Assembly: GCA_017435425.1 (NCBI GenBank)
Contig: JAFSFC010000038.1
Coordinates: 1-64,000, forward strand
Direction of reading: 5' to 3'
Origin: Ruminiclostridium sp.
GTDB lineage: Bacteria > Bacillota > Clostridia > Oscillospirales > Oscillospiraceae
Length of the DNA: 64,000 nt
Numbering within the stretch: position 1 is the first letter of the stretch; each line of letters begins with the position of its first letter. The position numbers and the translations under genes are program-made. This document shows positions 8,196 to 15,936 of this stretch, piece by piece. The notes under the pieces were generated by a model, which saw only the letters and a list, made by a program, of their open reading frames with translations, made no database searches and was not told the DNA's origin.

Positions 8196-9037
8196 CAGTC
8201 CTCCTCCCGGAAGCCGGTGATCACATAGACCTGGGAGAGCCTGTCCAGGTTGGCCGTAGGGGTCACCACCCCCGTCCGGATGAGCTCTCCGGGGTCCTGG
8301 GCCAGGGAGGTCACCGTCCCCACCAGGATGTCACGGGGCATATCTTCTCCGGCGGGCAGGCTCACCACCCCCTCCCCCAGACTCATGGGGAAGTCAGGGG
8401 AAAAGACCGTAAAGAGCAGCTCCCCCTTCTCCATCCTGGCAAGGTCCCCTTCCAGGGTCCCCAGGGCGCCCGAGATGGTCCCCAGCCCAGAGAGGGAAAA
8501 GTCCGGGGCGGTCACCAGGGTGACCTCACACCAGTTCCGCCCTGCCATGTCCACCAGACCCACCAGGGCCCCGTGGGCCTCCACCACATACTGACCCGCC
8601 CGGACCCCGGCCCGCTTTCCCCGGTCCAGAATGAGGGTCCGGTCCCAGGTGTCCCGGTCCCGGCCGATGACCTGGGCAGAGGTCAGGTCCAGGTCCTGCC
8701 GGGTCTGGGTCCAGCCCAGAAGGGCACGGAGGTTCTCGTTCTCCTCCCGGGCCAGCTCCCCCTGGCGGGCAGACACCTCCAGGTCGGTGAGCCGATCCTC
8801 CAGGGCATCGTTCTGCGCCCGGAGGGCCTCCATCCCCCGGAGCCAGGTCTTTGCCCCCTCCAGTGTGTCGGAAACCGGGGAAAACAGGCGAAGAAAAGGC
8901 CGCGACACCGTCTCCCCCACGTCGCGCAGCGGGCTGGCCGTCCCGTGCAGGACCAGGGCCAGCGCCGCCGCCAACAGGCTCAGAGACAGAGCCGCGGCAG
9001 TCAGCCGTATGAACTTGTGTTGGCTTGGTTTTTTCAA
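8195..9037 (-). CDS. mreC: Rod shape-determining protein MreC
   Basis: A 280-residue protein that links MreB, MreD and the elongation PBP. It has an N-terminal membrane helix (about 8-30), a coiled coil (about 55-90) and the beta-barrel domain with ITSAQVIGRD-like and GTISGALGTLEGD stretches. The likely start is a TTG at 9037 that overlaps the maf stop by four bases and follows AAAGGA. mreB is not in the window, although it often precedes mreC; here maf precedes it, a known alternative order. Confidence 0.85.
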   Translation of the reverse strand: MKKPSQHKFIRLTAAALSLSLLAAALALVLHGTASPLRDVGETVSRPFLRLFSPVSDTLEGAKTWLRGMEALRAQNDALEDRLTDLEVSARQGELAREENENLRALLGWTQTRQDLDLTSAQVIGRDRDTWDRTLILDRGKRAGVRAGQYVVEAHGALVGLVDMAGRNWCEVTLVTAPDFSLSGLGTISGALGTLEGDLARMEKGELLFTVFSPDFPMSLGEGVVSLPAGEDMPRDILVGTVTSLAQDPGELIRTGVVTPTANLDRLSQVYVITGFREED

Positions 9038-9630
9038 TGAGATTCCTTTCCTGCGGCCAGGGCCATGCAGTCCACGCCGAAGTCCAGGAGCATCCGGCCC
9101 AGGCGGCAGACCGGCAGGCCCACCACGTTGCTGTAGTCCCCCTGGATACCCGACACCAGCAGGCCGCCGTAGCCCTGGATGCCGTAGCTGCCGGCCTTGT
9201 CCATGGGCTCTCCCGTGGCCACATACTGGCGGATCTCGGTCTCGGTGAGGGCCCGGAAGGTCACCTGGGTCACCTCGGCCTGGGACATGACGGTCTTGCC
9301 CTGGCAGACGGTGACGCCGGTGCACACCTCATGGCTCCGGCCGGACAGGGCAGTGAGCATCCGCACGGCGTCGGCCTGATTGGCAGGCTTACCCAGAATG
9401 ACCCCGTCCAGGACCACCACGGTGTCAGAACCGATGACGATGGTCTCCGGGTCCTCATCCTTGGCGATGTGCAGGCACTTCTCCCGGGAGAGGGCTTTCA
9501 CCAACTCCACAGCGGGCAGGCCGGTGATGGCCTCCTCGTCAATCTCCGGCGATTTGGTTGTAAACTCCAGTCCCATCTTCCCCAGGAGCTCACGACGGCG
9601 GGGGGACTGGGACGCTAAGACTATTTTCAT
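9034..9630 (-). CDS. maf: Maf family nucleotide pyrophosphatase
   Basis: A 198-residue house-cleaning enzyme that hydrolyses non-canonical nucleoside triphosphates, long known as a septum-formation inhibitor. The N-terminal signature LASQSPRRRELL (5-16) and the IGSDTVVVLDG stretch (about 66-76) are present. The ATG at 9630 is preceded by CGGAG; 18 residues of upstream in-frame sequence lack a binding site. It is coupled to mreC by a four-base overlap, and a maf-mreBCD arrangement is common in Firmicutes. Confidence 0.92.
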   Translation of the reverse strand: MKIVLASQSPRRRELLGKMGLEFTTKSPEIDEEAITGLPAVELVKALSREKCLHIAKDEDPETIVIGSDTVVVLDGVILGKPANQADAVRMLTALSGRSHEVCTGVTVCQGKTVMSQAEVTQVTFRALTETEIRQYVATGEPMDKAGSYGIQGYGGLLVSGIQGDYSNVVGLPVCRLGRMLLDFGVDCMALAAGKESH

Positions 9631-9673
9631 GGTTTGTCTCCGTTTTTTCCATCGAATTTTGGGGTAGGAAAAA

Positions 9674-11764
9674 TTATTCCACACCTCTGTAATACAGCCC
9701 TCGGGTGAAATCTGCCGGGGGCTCGGCCCCTTCTATATAGGCCCGGAAGATGGCGGCGCACTCCTTGGCAGACTCCCGCAGGAAGGACAGACGGGCGTAG
9801 GCCGCCCCCACCCGCTCAAAGTCGGCCTTCTTGTCGGCCAGCCACAGGGTCTTGGCGTTGAAGATCTCGTTCCGGCAGCCCCAGGCCTGCTCCACGGGGA
9901 AGTCCTCACCCTTCCGGTCCCGGAGGGTCTGGGGTTCCTCCTGGCAGCGGCAGCCCCTGCCCCGGTTCTTCATGATGCAGTTTTCCGTGAGCATCAGGGG
10001 CAGGCGGCCGTAGACCATGAGCTCCACCTCCAGGGGCTTGGACAGATCCCGGATCTGGCCAAGCTTGCTCTCAAAGGAGGCCGTGGCTGAGACAAAGCCC
10101 AGACGGGCCAGCTCCTCGGCGGCCAGGTCGTTCACCAGGCCCAGACCGAAGTCCCCACGGGGGGTGAACCCGTACTCTCCTGCCAGGGCCAGCTGGCCGA
10201 TGTGGCTGAGAAGGGCCTGGGTGACCCCCGCCTCTTTGGCGGCGGCCAGCTCCTTGCACAGCTTGTCCCGCTCCCGATCCCAGTGGACCCGGGGGAGGAC
10301 AGTGCCAAACTTGATATTGGGATAGGCCCGGACGTACTCTGCCACTTCCTCTGCATGGGCGGCGATGACGTCACAGGGCAGCCAGACCAGGGCGGGGCCC
10401 AGGTCCAGGCAGGCCCGGGAGAGCTGCTCCCACTTCCGGAAGGACAGGGACCAGCCCATGGGGCCGTCGTATTTCACTTTCTTGGGGGGTGTAAAGGGCA
10501 GGACCCGGCGCTCCGGCACGGCAGTGCGGGCGGCGTCCAGGTGGGCCAGAGCCTCCCGTCGGAGGGCGTTCAGGGCGGACATGGGGACGGACAGGCCCTC
10601 GTCCAGGTCCACGGCCACGGAGTCCACATGGTAGACCGTGCCGCCGGTCTTGGACAGCTGCCCCTCGATCTGCTCTGCCGTCACCGCCCGGTTCCGGGCG
10701 GCTTCGGGGGGCGGACCCTGAACGGTGGCCTCGTGACCGGACGCATCCCAGACGGTGAGGGTCAGGGGCTGGTCGGCCTTCACCGTAGCGGACATCCACA
10801 CGGCGGTGAGCTTGTGCTCCCCCCGGGTGTAGTGCTGGCGTGCCTGTTCAAAGAGCTCCGTGGGGTCTTTCATCCCCTCGGGGCGCATGCCGAACATCTC
10901 CGGGCCCTTCTTGTCCCGGTAGTAGCCCTGGGTGAAGCCCTGGCGGGAGAAGGCGGCCTCCAGCTGGGAAAGCTCCTGTTTGGTGGGCTCCCGGTGTTCC
11001 CCCATGGCGGAGGAGTAGATGCCCGTGACGATGGAGACGTACTCCGCCCGCTTCATGCGGCCCTCGATCTTCAGGCAGGCCACCCCCATGTCCTCCAGGT
11101 CCTGGAGCTCCCCGGCCAGGGACATATCCTTCAGGGAGAGGGGATGGCTGGGCTTCTTGTCCCCCGGCCAGCGGAAGGCCAGGCGGCAGGGCTGGGCGCA
11201 CAGGCCCCGGTTGCCGCTGCGGCCCCCCAGGACGGCGGACAGGAAGCACTGGCCGCTGTAGCACATGCACAGGGCCCCGTGGACGAAGGTCTCCAGCTCC
11301 ACGGGGGAGGTCTGGCACAGGGACTGAATGGCGGATTTGGACAGCTCCCGGGACAGGACCACCCGGGTCATGCCCAGGTCGGCGCAGGCCTTGACCCCGT
11401 CCAGGTTGTGGACGGTCATCTGGGTGGAAGCGTGGACGTCCACATCGGGGACGGTCTCCCGGAGGAGACGGGCCACGCCCAGGTCCTGGACCAGGATGGC
11501 GTCAATGCCGATCTCGGAGGCAAAGGCGGCGGTCTCTGCCGCCAGGGGCAGCTCCCGGTTGGACAGGAGGGTGTTCAGGGTCAGGTAGACCTTGGTCCCC
11601 CGCTGGTGGCAGTAGGAAACGGCCTGGCGCAGCTCCTCCTGGGAGAAGTTCTTGGCGTTGCGCCGGGCGTTCAGGGGGCCGTAGCCCAGATAGACCGCAT
11701 CCGCCCCGGACTGGACCGCTGCGGTCAAAGACTCGGGGGAACCGGCCGGTGCGAGAAGCTCCAT
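9674..11764 (-). CDS. U32 family peptidase / RlhA-TrhP-like protein with DUF3656
   Basis: A 696-residue protein of the U32 family, whose studied members (RlhA, TrhP) hydroxylate rRNA or tRNA bases and are not simple peptidases. The N-terminus ELLAPAGSPESL is the family start. The U32 core holds the cysteine cluster near 170-195 (CMCYSGQCFLS, then GNRGLCAQPC), and a C-terminal region near 605-640 (ENCIMKNRGRGC) adds more cysteines for an iron-sulfur cluster. The long form with the middle DUF3656 domain is the RlhA-like group. AAGGAAGGAG precedes the ATG. It follows zapA closely. Confidence 0.87.
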   Translation of the reverse strand: MELLAPAGSPESLTAAVQSGADAVYLGYGPLNARRNAKNFSQEELRQAVSYCHQRGTKVYLTLNTLLSNRELPLAAETAAFASEIGIDAILVQDLGVARLLRETVPDVDVHASTQMTVHNLDGVKACADLGMTRVVLSRELSKSAIQSLCQTSPVELETFVHGALCMCYSGQCFLSAVLGGRSGNRGLCAQPCRLAFRWPGDKKPSHPLSLKDMSLAGELQDLEDMGVACLKIEGRMKRAEYVSIVTGIYSSAMGEHREPTKQELSQLEAAFSRQGFTQGYYRDKKGPEMFGMRPEGMKDPTELFEQARQHYTRGEHKLTAVWMSATVKADQPLTLTVWDASGHEATVQGPPPEAARNRAVTAEQIEGQLSKTGGTVYHVDSVAVDLDEGLSVPMSALNALRREALAHLDAARTAVPERRVLPFTPPKKVKYDGPMGWSLSFRKWEQLSRACLDLGPALVWLPCDVIAAHAEEVAEYVRAYPNIKFGTVLPRVHWDRERDKLCKELAAAKEAGVTQALLSHIGQLALAGEYGFTPRGDFGLGLVNDLAAEELARLGFVSATASFESKLGQIRDLSKPLEVELMVYGRLPLMLTENCIMKNRGRGCRCQEEPQTLRDRKGEDFPVEQAWGCRNEIFNAKTLWLADKKADFERVGAAYARLSFLRESAKECAAIFRAYIEGAEPPADFTRGLYYRGVE

Positions 11765-11779
11765 GGGGTCTCTCCTTCC

Positions 11780-12115
11780 TTACTTCTTTTCCTTGGACTC
11801 CTTGGCCTCTTTGGCGGCCTTCTTGGTCAGCCGCTTGAGCTCGGTGAGCTCCCGGGCCAGGCGGGCGTTCTCGTCCAGGGCCTCCTTCAGCTGGCCCCTG
11901 AGGTTGTCGGACACTGCCCGCTCCTTCTGGAGCTTGTCGGCGATGTTCAGGCCGGCCAGAACGGCGCCGTCCGCCACGGACAGAAGGGTACCGTCCATGG
12001 CGGCGTCCATCTCCTTGTTGAGGATGTCGGCGCAGGCCTGGATGTAGCCCTCGTCCTCCTCGGCCAGGATGGGATAGTTCTGGTTGCGGATGCGGATGAT
12101 GACACGGTTTGCCAT
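11780..12115 (-). CDS. zapA: Cell division protein ZapA
   Basis: A 111-residue FtsZ-ring stabilising protein. NRVIIRIRNQNYPI at the N-terminus is the ZapA beta part; the second half is one long charged coiled coil ending in Lys/Glu repeats. The ATG at 12115 has GAGGAGG 8 bases upstream, and the in-frame extension upstream contains promoter sequence, so it is excluded. It heads the leftward run of U32, maf, mreC, mreD and pbp, which suggests joint expression of division and elongation functions. Confidence 0.85.
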   Translation of the reverse strand: MANRVIIRIRNQNYPILAEEDEGYIQACADILNKEMDAAMDGTLLSVADGAVLAGLNIADKLQKERAVSDNLRGQLKEALDENARLARELTELKRLTKKAAKEAKESKEKK

Positions 12116-12158
12116 ATAGAATACCTCCTCTTGAGGGTCGAATTTTGTTGAATAAAAT

Positions 12159-12167
12159 ATTATAACA
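12159..12167 (-). promoter_or_regulatory. Extended -10 promoter of zapA
   Basis: TGTTATAAT on the minus strand is an extended -10 with a consensus TATAAT. No good -35 is seen 17 bases upstream. Confidence 0.5.
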
Positions 12168-12201
12168 CAGTTTAACCAAAAAGGATAGACCCTCAAAGTC
12201 C

Positions 12202-12230
12202 TTGACAAAGGACCTGCCCCATGATAACAT
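12202..12230 (+). promoter_or_regulatory. Promoter of the XRE regulator operon
   Basis: Consensus TTGACA at 12202-12207 and TAACAT at 12225-12230 are 17 bases apart. The transcript would start inside the operator pair that follows. Confidence 0.65.
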
Positions 12231-12259
12231 GAAGCCAGCTTCACATGAAGTTTACTTCA
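12230..12259 (+). promoter_or_regulatory. Double operator (two 14-base palindromes)
   Basis: TGAAGCCAGCTTCA (12230-12243) and TGAAGTTTACTTCA (12246-12259) share the arms TGAAG-N4-CTTCA, and their centres are 16 bases apart. They begin at the -10 element and end about 5 bases before the ribosome binding site of the XRE gene, which is where an autorepressor would bind. Confidence 0.65.
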
Positions 12260-12277
12260 CCTCCAAGGAGAAGCCCT

Positions 12278-12508
12278 ATGAAAACCAAAGTGAAAGAACT
12301 GCGCACCGCAGCCAACATGACCCAGCAGCAGCTGGCCGACCTGGTCCACGTGTCTTCCCGGACCATCATCTCCATCGAGAAGGGGCAGTACAACCCCTCC
12401 CTGATGCTGGCCTACCGGATGGCCCTGGTCTTTGGGGTGACGGTGGAGGATCTGTGTTGCCTGGCAGAAAACAAGGAAATGGAGGATATGCAGTATGAAG
12501 ATCTATAA
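12278..12508 (+). CDS. XRE-family helix-turn-helix regulator
   Basis: A 76-residue DNA-binding protein. The helix-turn-helix is clear: MTQQQLADLVHVSSRTIISIEKGQ starts near residue 13 (only partly quoted motif: QQLADLVHVSSRTI). The rest matches small Cro/CI-type regulators, with NPSLMLAYRMA following. AAGGAGA lies 7 bases before the ATG at 12278; the in-frame ATG at 12245 lies inside the operator and is not used. The stop overlaps the next gene by 14 bases. It very likely represses its own operon through the two palindromes upstream. Confidence 0.88.
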   Translation: MKTKVKELRTAANMTQQQLADLVHVSSRTIISIEKGQYNPSLMLAYRMALVFGVTVEDLCCLAENKEMEDMQYEDL

Positions 12509-12911
12509 CAAAAAGAACTTTGCTTCTGGGCTGTTCATCGCCCTGCTTGGCATTGCCCTGATAGGAATGGATCTTGCAAGGGGCTGGGTGTGGAAAGACA
12601 GCATCATTGACTTTCTCTGCCTGGTGTTCGGTGTGGTCTTGCTGGTCCGAAGCTGTTCCAAGTCCATGTCCCGGGTAGATAAGCTGGAAGAGTTGGACGA
12701 ACGGAACCAGCTTGTCCTGCTGAAAAACAAAAGTAAGGCCTTCCAGATCCACCAGTATCTCTGTCTGGCTCTAGCCGCCCTGTTCTTTGTGCTGGCCGCT
12801 GTGGAGGGGGCTCACATGTTCCTGTATGTGGGCATCGGGTTTGCCTTTGCGTTTGCCCTCTCCTTGTTTACAGACATTGCCACCTTTCTCTATTATGAGA
12901 GCCGCTGTTGA
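12495..12911 (+). CDS. Four-helix membrane protein of an XRE operon
   Basis: A 138-residue integral membrane protein with about four helices (near 10-27, 35-52, 85-105, 110-128). Between helices 2 and 3 is LDERNQ, a DER-type motif also found in the next gene (KDERDR). This architecture, small XRE regulator plus DER-motif membrane protein, is common in Firmicutes (DUF2178/DUF6442-like), but the function is unknown. It overlaps the regulator gene, so translation is coupled. Confidence 0.75.
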   Translation: MKIYNKKNFASGLFIALLGIALIGMDLARGWVWKDSIIDFLCLVFGVVLLVRSCSKSMSRVDKLEELDERNQLVLLKNKSKAFQIHQYLCLALAALFFVLAAVEGAHMFLYVGIGFAFAFALSLFTDIATFLYYESRC

Positions 12912-12922
12912 AGGAGGTCCCT

Positions 12923-13216
12923 ATGGATGAGAAAATAAAACGCCCAATCAAGGACGAACGGGACCGGGAGATCCAGGTCCAATCTGAGAGCTGGTCTTTG
13001 GGCTTTCTAACTGCCGCTACCCAGGTGCTGACCATCCTCTGTCTAGTTAAGGGAAATCCCGCCTGGAAGGGCAGTCTGGCCCTTCTATTCATTGGGGCTG
13101 GGGCCCAACTCTTCTATAAGTACCACAAATATGAAGAAAAGCCCTATCTGTGGATGGGGTTGGTCATGGGTCTGATTGCCCTGGCCCTTTTCCTGTGGTT
13201 TGGATTTACAGGGTAA
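12923..13216 (+). CDS. Small membrane protein, second DER-motif protein
   Basis: A 97-residue protein with a charged N-terminus carrying KDERDREIQ (about 9-17) and three hydrophobic helices (near 24-42, 47-62, 75-95). The ATG at 12923 follows AAGGAGG by about 5 bases. It resembles the preceding membrane protein in the DER motif followed by helices, so the pair may work together or be distant paralogues. Function unknown. Confidence 0.72.
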   Translation: MDEKIKRPIKDERDREIQVQSESWSLGFLTAATQVLTILCLVKGNPAWKGSLALLFIGAGAQLFYKYHKYEEKPYLWMGLVMGLIALALFLWFGFTG

Positions 13217-13223
13217 CTCTTTT

Positions 13224-13261
13224 AGCCCCACCCCGGCCCACAAGCCGGGGTGGGGCTTTTG
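13224..13261 (+). terminator. Terminator of the XRE operon
   Basis: AGCCCCACCCCGGC pairs with GCCGGGGTGGGGCT across a six-base loop, followed by TTTTG. It lies 7 bases after the last stop. Confidence 0.9.
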
Positions 13262-13298
13262 TTATGATGGGAGGGATGCCAAGGTCTGCAAAATTTCC

Positions 13299-13327
13299 TT
13301 TACGAAACCTCGATTTTCCTGTAGAAT
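13299..13327 (+). promoter_or_regulatory. Probable promoter of dnaD
   Basis: TTTACG and TAGAAT are 17 bases apart, 36 bases before the dnaD start. The -35 matches consensus at four of six positions. Confidence 0.45.
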
Positions 13328-13363
13328 AGAATACTACCCTGATTTCTGAAAGGAGGCGGCAGT

Positions 13364-14317
13364 ATGTCCAACGGCCTGCTCTTACCCGGCAACATCATAT
13401 CCCTCCACCGGAAGGCGGCGGATCGGCTCCTGGCAGCCGACAACGGCGACGCCGCCCTCCTCTACCTGTGCCTGCTGGCAGGGAAGGACGCTTCCACCCT
13501 CAACTGGCAGGCCGACCGGCTGGAAAAGGCCCACCAGGCCCTGGTGGTCATGAAGCTGGCCGACCCCACCGAGCCGGTGAAGGCTCCCCCTGCCAAAAAG
13601 CTGGAGGACGACCGTCCCCCGGAGTATACCTCCCAGGACGTGACTGCCGCCCTGAAAAACGGCGGTGGCTTTGCCGCCCTGGTCCCCGAGGTGGAAAAGA
13701 TGCTGGGGAAGGTCCTCTCCCCCGCCGATCTGAAATCCCTCCTGCTGATCCACGACCACCTGGGCATGCCCCCGGAGGTCATCCTCACCCTGGTGGGCTG
13801 GTGCGCCGAGACCAGCGCCCGGAAGTATGGAGCGGGACGCAAGCCCACCCTGCCCCAGATCAAGCGGGAGGCCAACAAGTGGTACAAGGCGGGGGTCCTC
13901 ACCCTGGACGCCGCCGACACCTACCTCCAGCGCCAGCAGAAGCTGGGGACCCGTGGCATGGAGATCATGGCCATTCTGGGCATCACCGGCCGGGACCCCG
14001 TCCCCCAGGAGGAGGCCTACCTCCACACCTGGATCGACCTGGAGTACTCCGACGAGGTCATCCGCCTGGCCTACGAGCGCACCGTCTTCCAAATGGCCAA
14101 GCAGAACGACAAGTTCCGCTGGAGCTACATGAACGGCATCCTCACCAGCTGGCACAACCAGGGCCTCAAGACTGTGGCCGAGATCGAAGCCGCCGAGGCC
14201 CGCCGGAAGCCCAGCTTCCCCAAGAAGGGACAGCAGCCTGAGGCTGCTCCCATCTCCACCAGCGATATGGACCGGATGCTGGCCGACATCAACACATTCC
14301 CCGGAAAGGAGGGGTGA
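13364..14317 (+). CDS. dnaD: DnaD-domain primosome protein
   Basis: A 317-residue protein with a DnaB2-type C-terminal region (about 105-260) that remodels DNA and helps load the replicative helicase. The signature near 240-265 (YERTVFQMAKQNDKFRWSYM, followed by NGILTSWH) is typical of DnaD/DnaB proteins. The first 90 residues are a winged-helix-like part. AAAGGAGG lies upstream of the ATG. The next gene, dnaI-like, starts 3 bases later, so this is a helicase-loading operon, equivalent to the dnaB-dnaI pair of Bacillus. The symbol reflects the domain; dnaB would be an alternative name. Confidence 0.82.
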   Translation: MSNGLLLPGNIISLHRKAADRLLAADNGDAALLYLCLLAGKDASTLNWQADRLEKAHQALVVMKLADPTEPVKAPPAKKLEDDRPPEYTSQDVTAALKNGGGFAALVPEVEKMLGKVLSPADLKSLLLIHDHLGMPPEVILTLVGWCAETSARKYGAGRKPTLPQIKREANKWYKAGVLTLDAADTYLQRQQKLGTRGMEIMAILGITGRDPVPQEEAYLHTWIDLEYSDEVIRLAYERTVFQMAKQNDKFRWSYMNGILTSWHNQGLKTVAEIEAAEARRKPSFPKKGQQPEAAPISTSDMDRMLADINTFPGKEG

Positions 14318-14320
14318 CCC

Positions 14321-15325
14321 ATGGCATACAGTGAAGAGATCATCGCCCGGGCAGAAGCCCGGCTGAAACAGGCCCAGGAGGCCCACCAGACCCAGCGGGA
14401 CACCCTCCGCCGGGAGATCTACAAAAAAATCCCCCGCACCGGGGAGATCGACCGCCTCCTCCGGCAGACCGCCCCCAAGATCCTGGCGGCCTCCCTGCGG
14501 AAGGGGCTGGACGGACAGGCCGCCCTGGCGGCCCTTCGCCGGGAGAACCTGGCCCTCCAGGACGAGCAGGCCGCCCTGCTGGCCCAGGGGGGATATGCCC
14601 CCGACGCCCTGGACCTGCTCCCCTACTGCCCCCTGTGCAATGACCGGGGCTGGCGGGGTCCCCAGATGTGCGGCTGCCTGAAGACCCTCTGCCAGCAGGA
14701 GCAGATCAAGAGCCTGTCCTCCCTGCTGAACCTGGGGGAGCAGTCCTTTGAGACCTTCCGCCTGGATTACTATGACCGGGAGATCTGGCCCGACCTGAAG
14801 CGTTCCCCCCGGGAGCACATGGAACGGGTGCTGACCATCTGCCGGAACTACGCCGAGCACTTCGGCACCGTGGCCCAGAAGAACCTCTTCCTCACGGGTA
14901 AGCCCGGCCTGGGCAAGACCTTCCTCTCGGCCTGCATGGCCCGGGTGGTCTCGGAAAAGGGCTGGTCCGTGGTGTACGACACGGCGGCCAACATCTTCTC
15001 CCGGTTCGAGACCCGAAAATTCGCCCGGGATGCCGAGGAGATCCGCCAGGCCGAAGCCGACGCCCGCCGGTACCTCACCTGCGACCTGCTGATCCTGGAC
15101 GACCTGGGCAGCGAGTTCACCACCCCCTTCGTCCAGGCCGCCCTGTACGAGGTCATCAACACCCGTCTGGTGGAGGGCAAGCACACGGTCATCTCCTCCA
15201 ACCTGGACATGAACAGCCTCCGCCAGCGGTACACCCCCCAGGTGGCCTCCCGGCTGGAGGGGGAATACCACACCCTGCCCTTCGTGGGCCAGGATATCCG
15301 CCTGCTGAAGAAGCAGCGGGGCTGA
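14321..15325 (+). CDS. dnaI: DnaC/DnaI-type helicase loader ATPase
   Basis: A 334-residue AAA+ ATPase that loads the replicative helicase. The N-terminal half has a coiled coil and a zinc-like cysteine cluster (CPLCNDRG, then CGC) near 103-118; the AAA+ domain has Walker A GKPGLGKT (about 193-200) and Walker B LLILDDLGSE (about 252-261), and an Arg-rich C-terminus typical of sensor 2. AAAGGAGG precedes the ATG. It is coupled to the DnaD gene, matching its role. Confidence 0.87.
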   Translation: MAYSEEIIARAEARLKQAQEAHQTQRDTLRREIYKKIPRTGEIDRLLRQTAPKILAASLRKGLDGQAALAALRRENLALQDEQAALLAQGGYAPDALDLLPYCPLCNDRGWRGPQMCGCLKTLCQQEQIKSLSSLLNLGEQSFETFRLDYYDREIWPDLKRSPREHMERVLTICRNYAEHFGTVAQKNLFLTGKPGLGKTFLSACMARVVSEKGWSVVYDTAANIFSRFETRKFARDAEEIRQAEADARRYLTCDLLILDDLGSEFTTPFVQAALYEVINTRLVEGKHTVISSNLDMNSLRQRYTPQVASRLEGEYHTLPFVGQDIRLLKKQRG

Positions 15326-15338
15326 AAGGAGCCTTCCT

Positions 15339-15896
15339 ATGATCGTCTATGAAACTGTGGGCGGGGTCAACACCGACGCCACCCTGAACCTGGCCCTGGA
15401 CACCGCCCGGGACCGTGGCCTGGACCTGGTCCTGGCCTCCTCCACCGGGGAAACCGCCAAAAAGCTGGTGGCCCTGGCCAAGGAGAAAAACTTCCCCAAC
15501 CGCCTGGTAGTGGTCCGCCATGTGTACGGCATGGAGGAGCCCGGCGTCAACGACATGCCCGAGGAGACCGCCAACTTCCTCCGGGAGAGCGGCGTCACCC
15601 TGGTCACCGCCGCCCATGCCCTCTCCGGAGCCGAGCGGGGCATCAGCAAGAAGTTCGGCGGGGTCTCCCCTGTGGAGATCATGGCCGCCACCCTGAGGAT
15701 GTTCGGAGAGGGCGTAAAGGTCTGCACCGAGATCGCCATCATGGCCCTGGACTGCGGCGCCATTGACTACGGCAAGCCCGTGGTGGCCGTGGGCGGGTCC
15801 TCCTGGGGCTCCGACGCCGCCTGCGTCATCACCCCCAACTATTCCGCCAACGTGCTGGCCACCCACATCAATGAAATCCTGTGCAAACCCTATTAA
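15339..15896 (+). CDS. Free-standing pyruvate kinase C-terminal domain protein
   Basis: A 185-residue protein that matches only the C-terminal (alpha/beta) domain of pyruvate kinase and has no catalytic barrel, so it cannot make pyruvate. Features are ASSTGETAKKLV (about 34-45) and RHVYGMEEPG (66-75). Such single-domain proteins occur in Clostridia and may bind a phosphorylated ligand, as the equivalent domain does in pyruvate kinase; this is inference. It starts 13 bases after the dnaI stop with AAAGGAG upstream, so it shares the primosome operon. Confidence 0.82.
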   Translation: MIVYETVGGVNTDATLNLALDTARDRGLDLVLASSTGETAKKLVALAKEKNFPNRLVVVRHVYGMEEPGVNDMPEETANFLRESGVTLVTAAHALSGAERGISKKFGGVSPVEIMAATLRMFGEGVKVCTEIAIMALDCGAIDYGKPVVAVGGSSWGSDAACVITPNYSANVLATHINEILCKPY

Positions 15897-15899
15897 GAC

Positions 15900-15936
15900 A
15901 TAAAAAAGAACCTCCCTCGGGAGGTTCTTTTTTTGT
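15900..15936. terminator. Bidirectional terminator
   Basis: AAGAACCTCC, loop, GGAGGTTCTT with A- and T-runs on both sides. It separates the converging pyruvate-kinase-domain and M16 peptidase genes. Confidence 0.88.
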
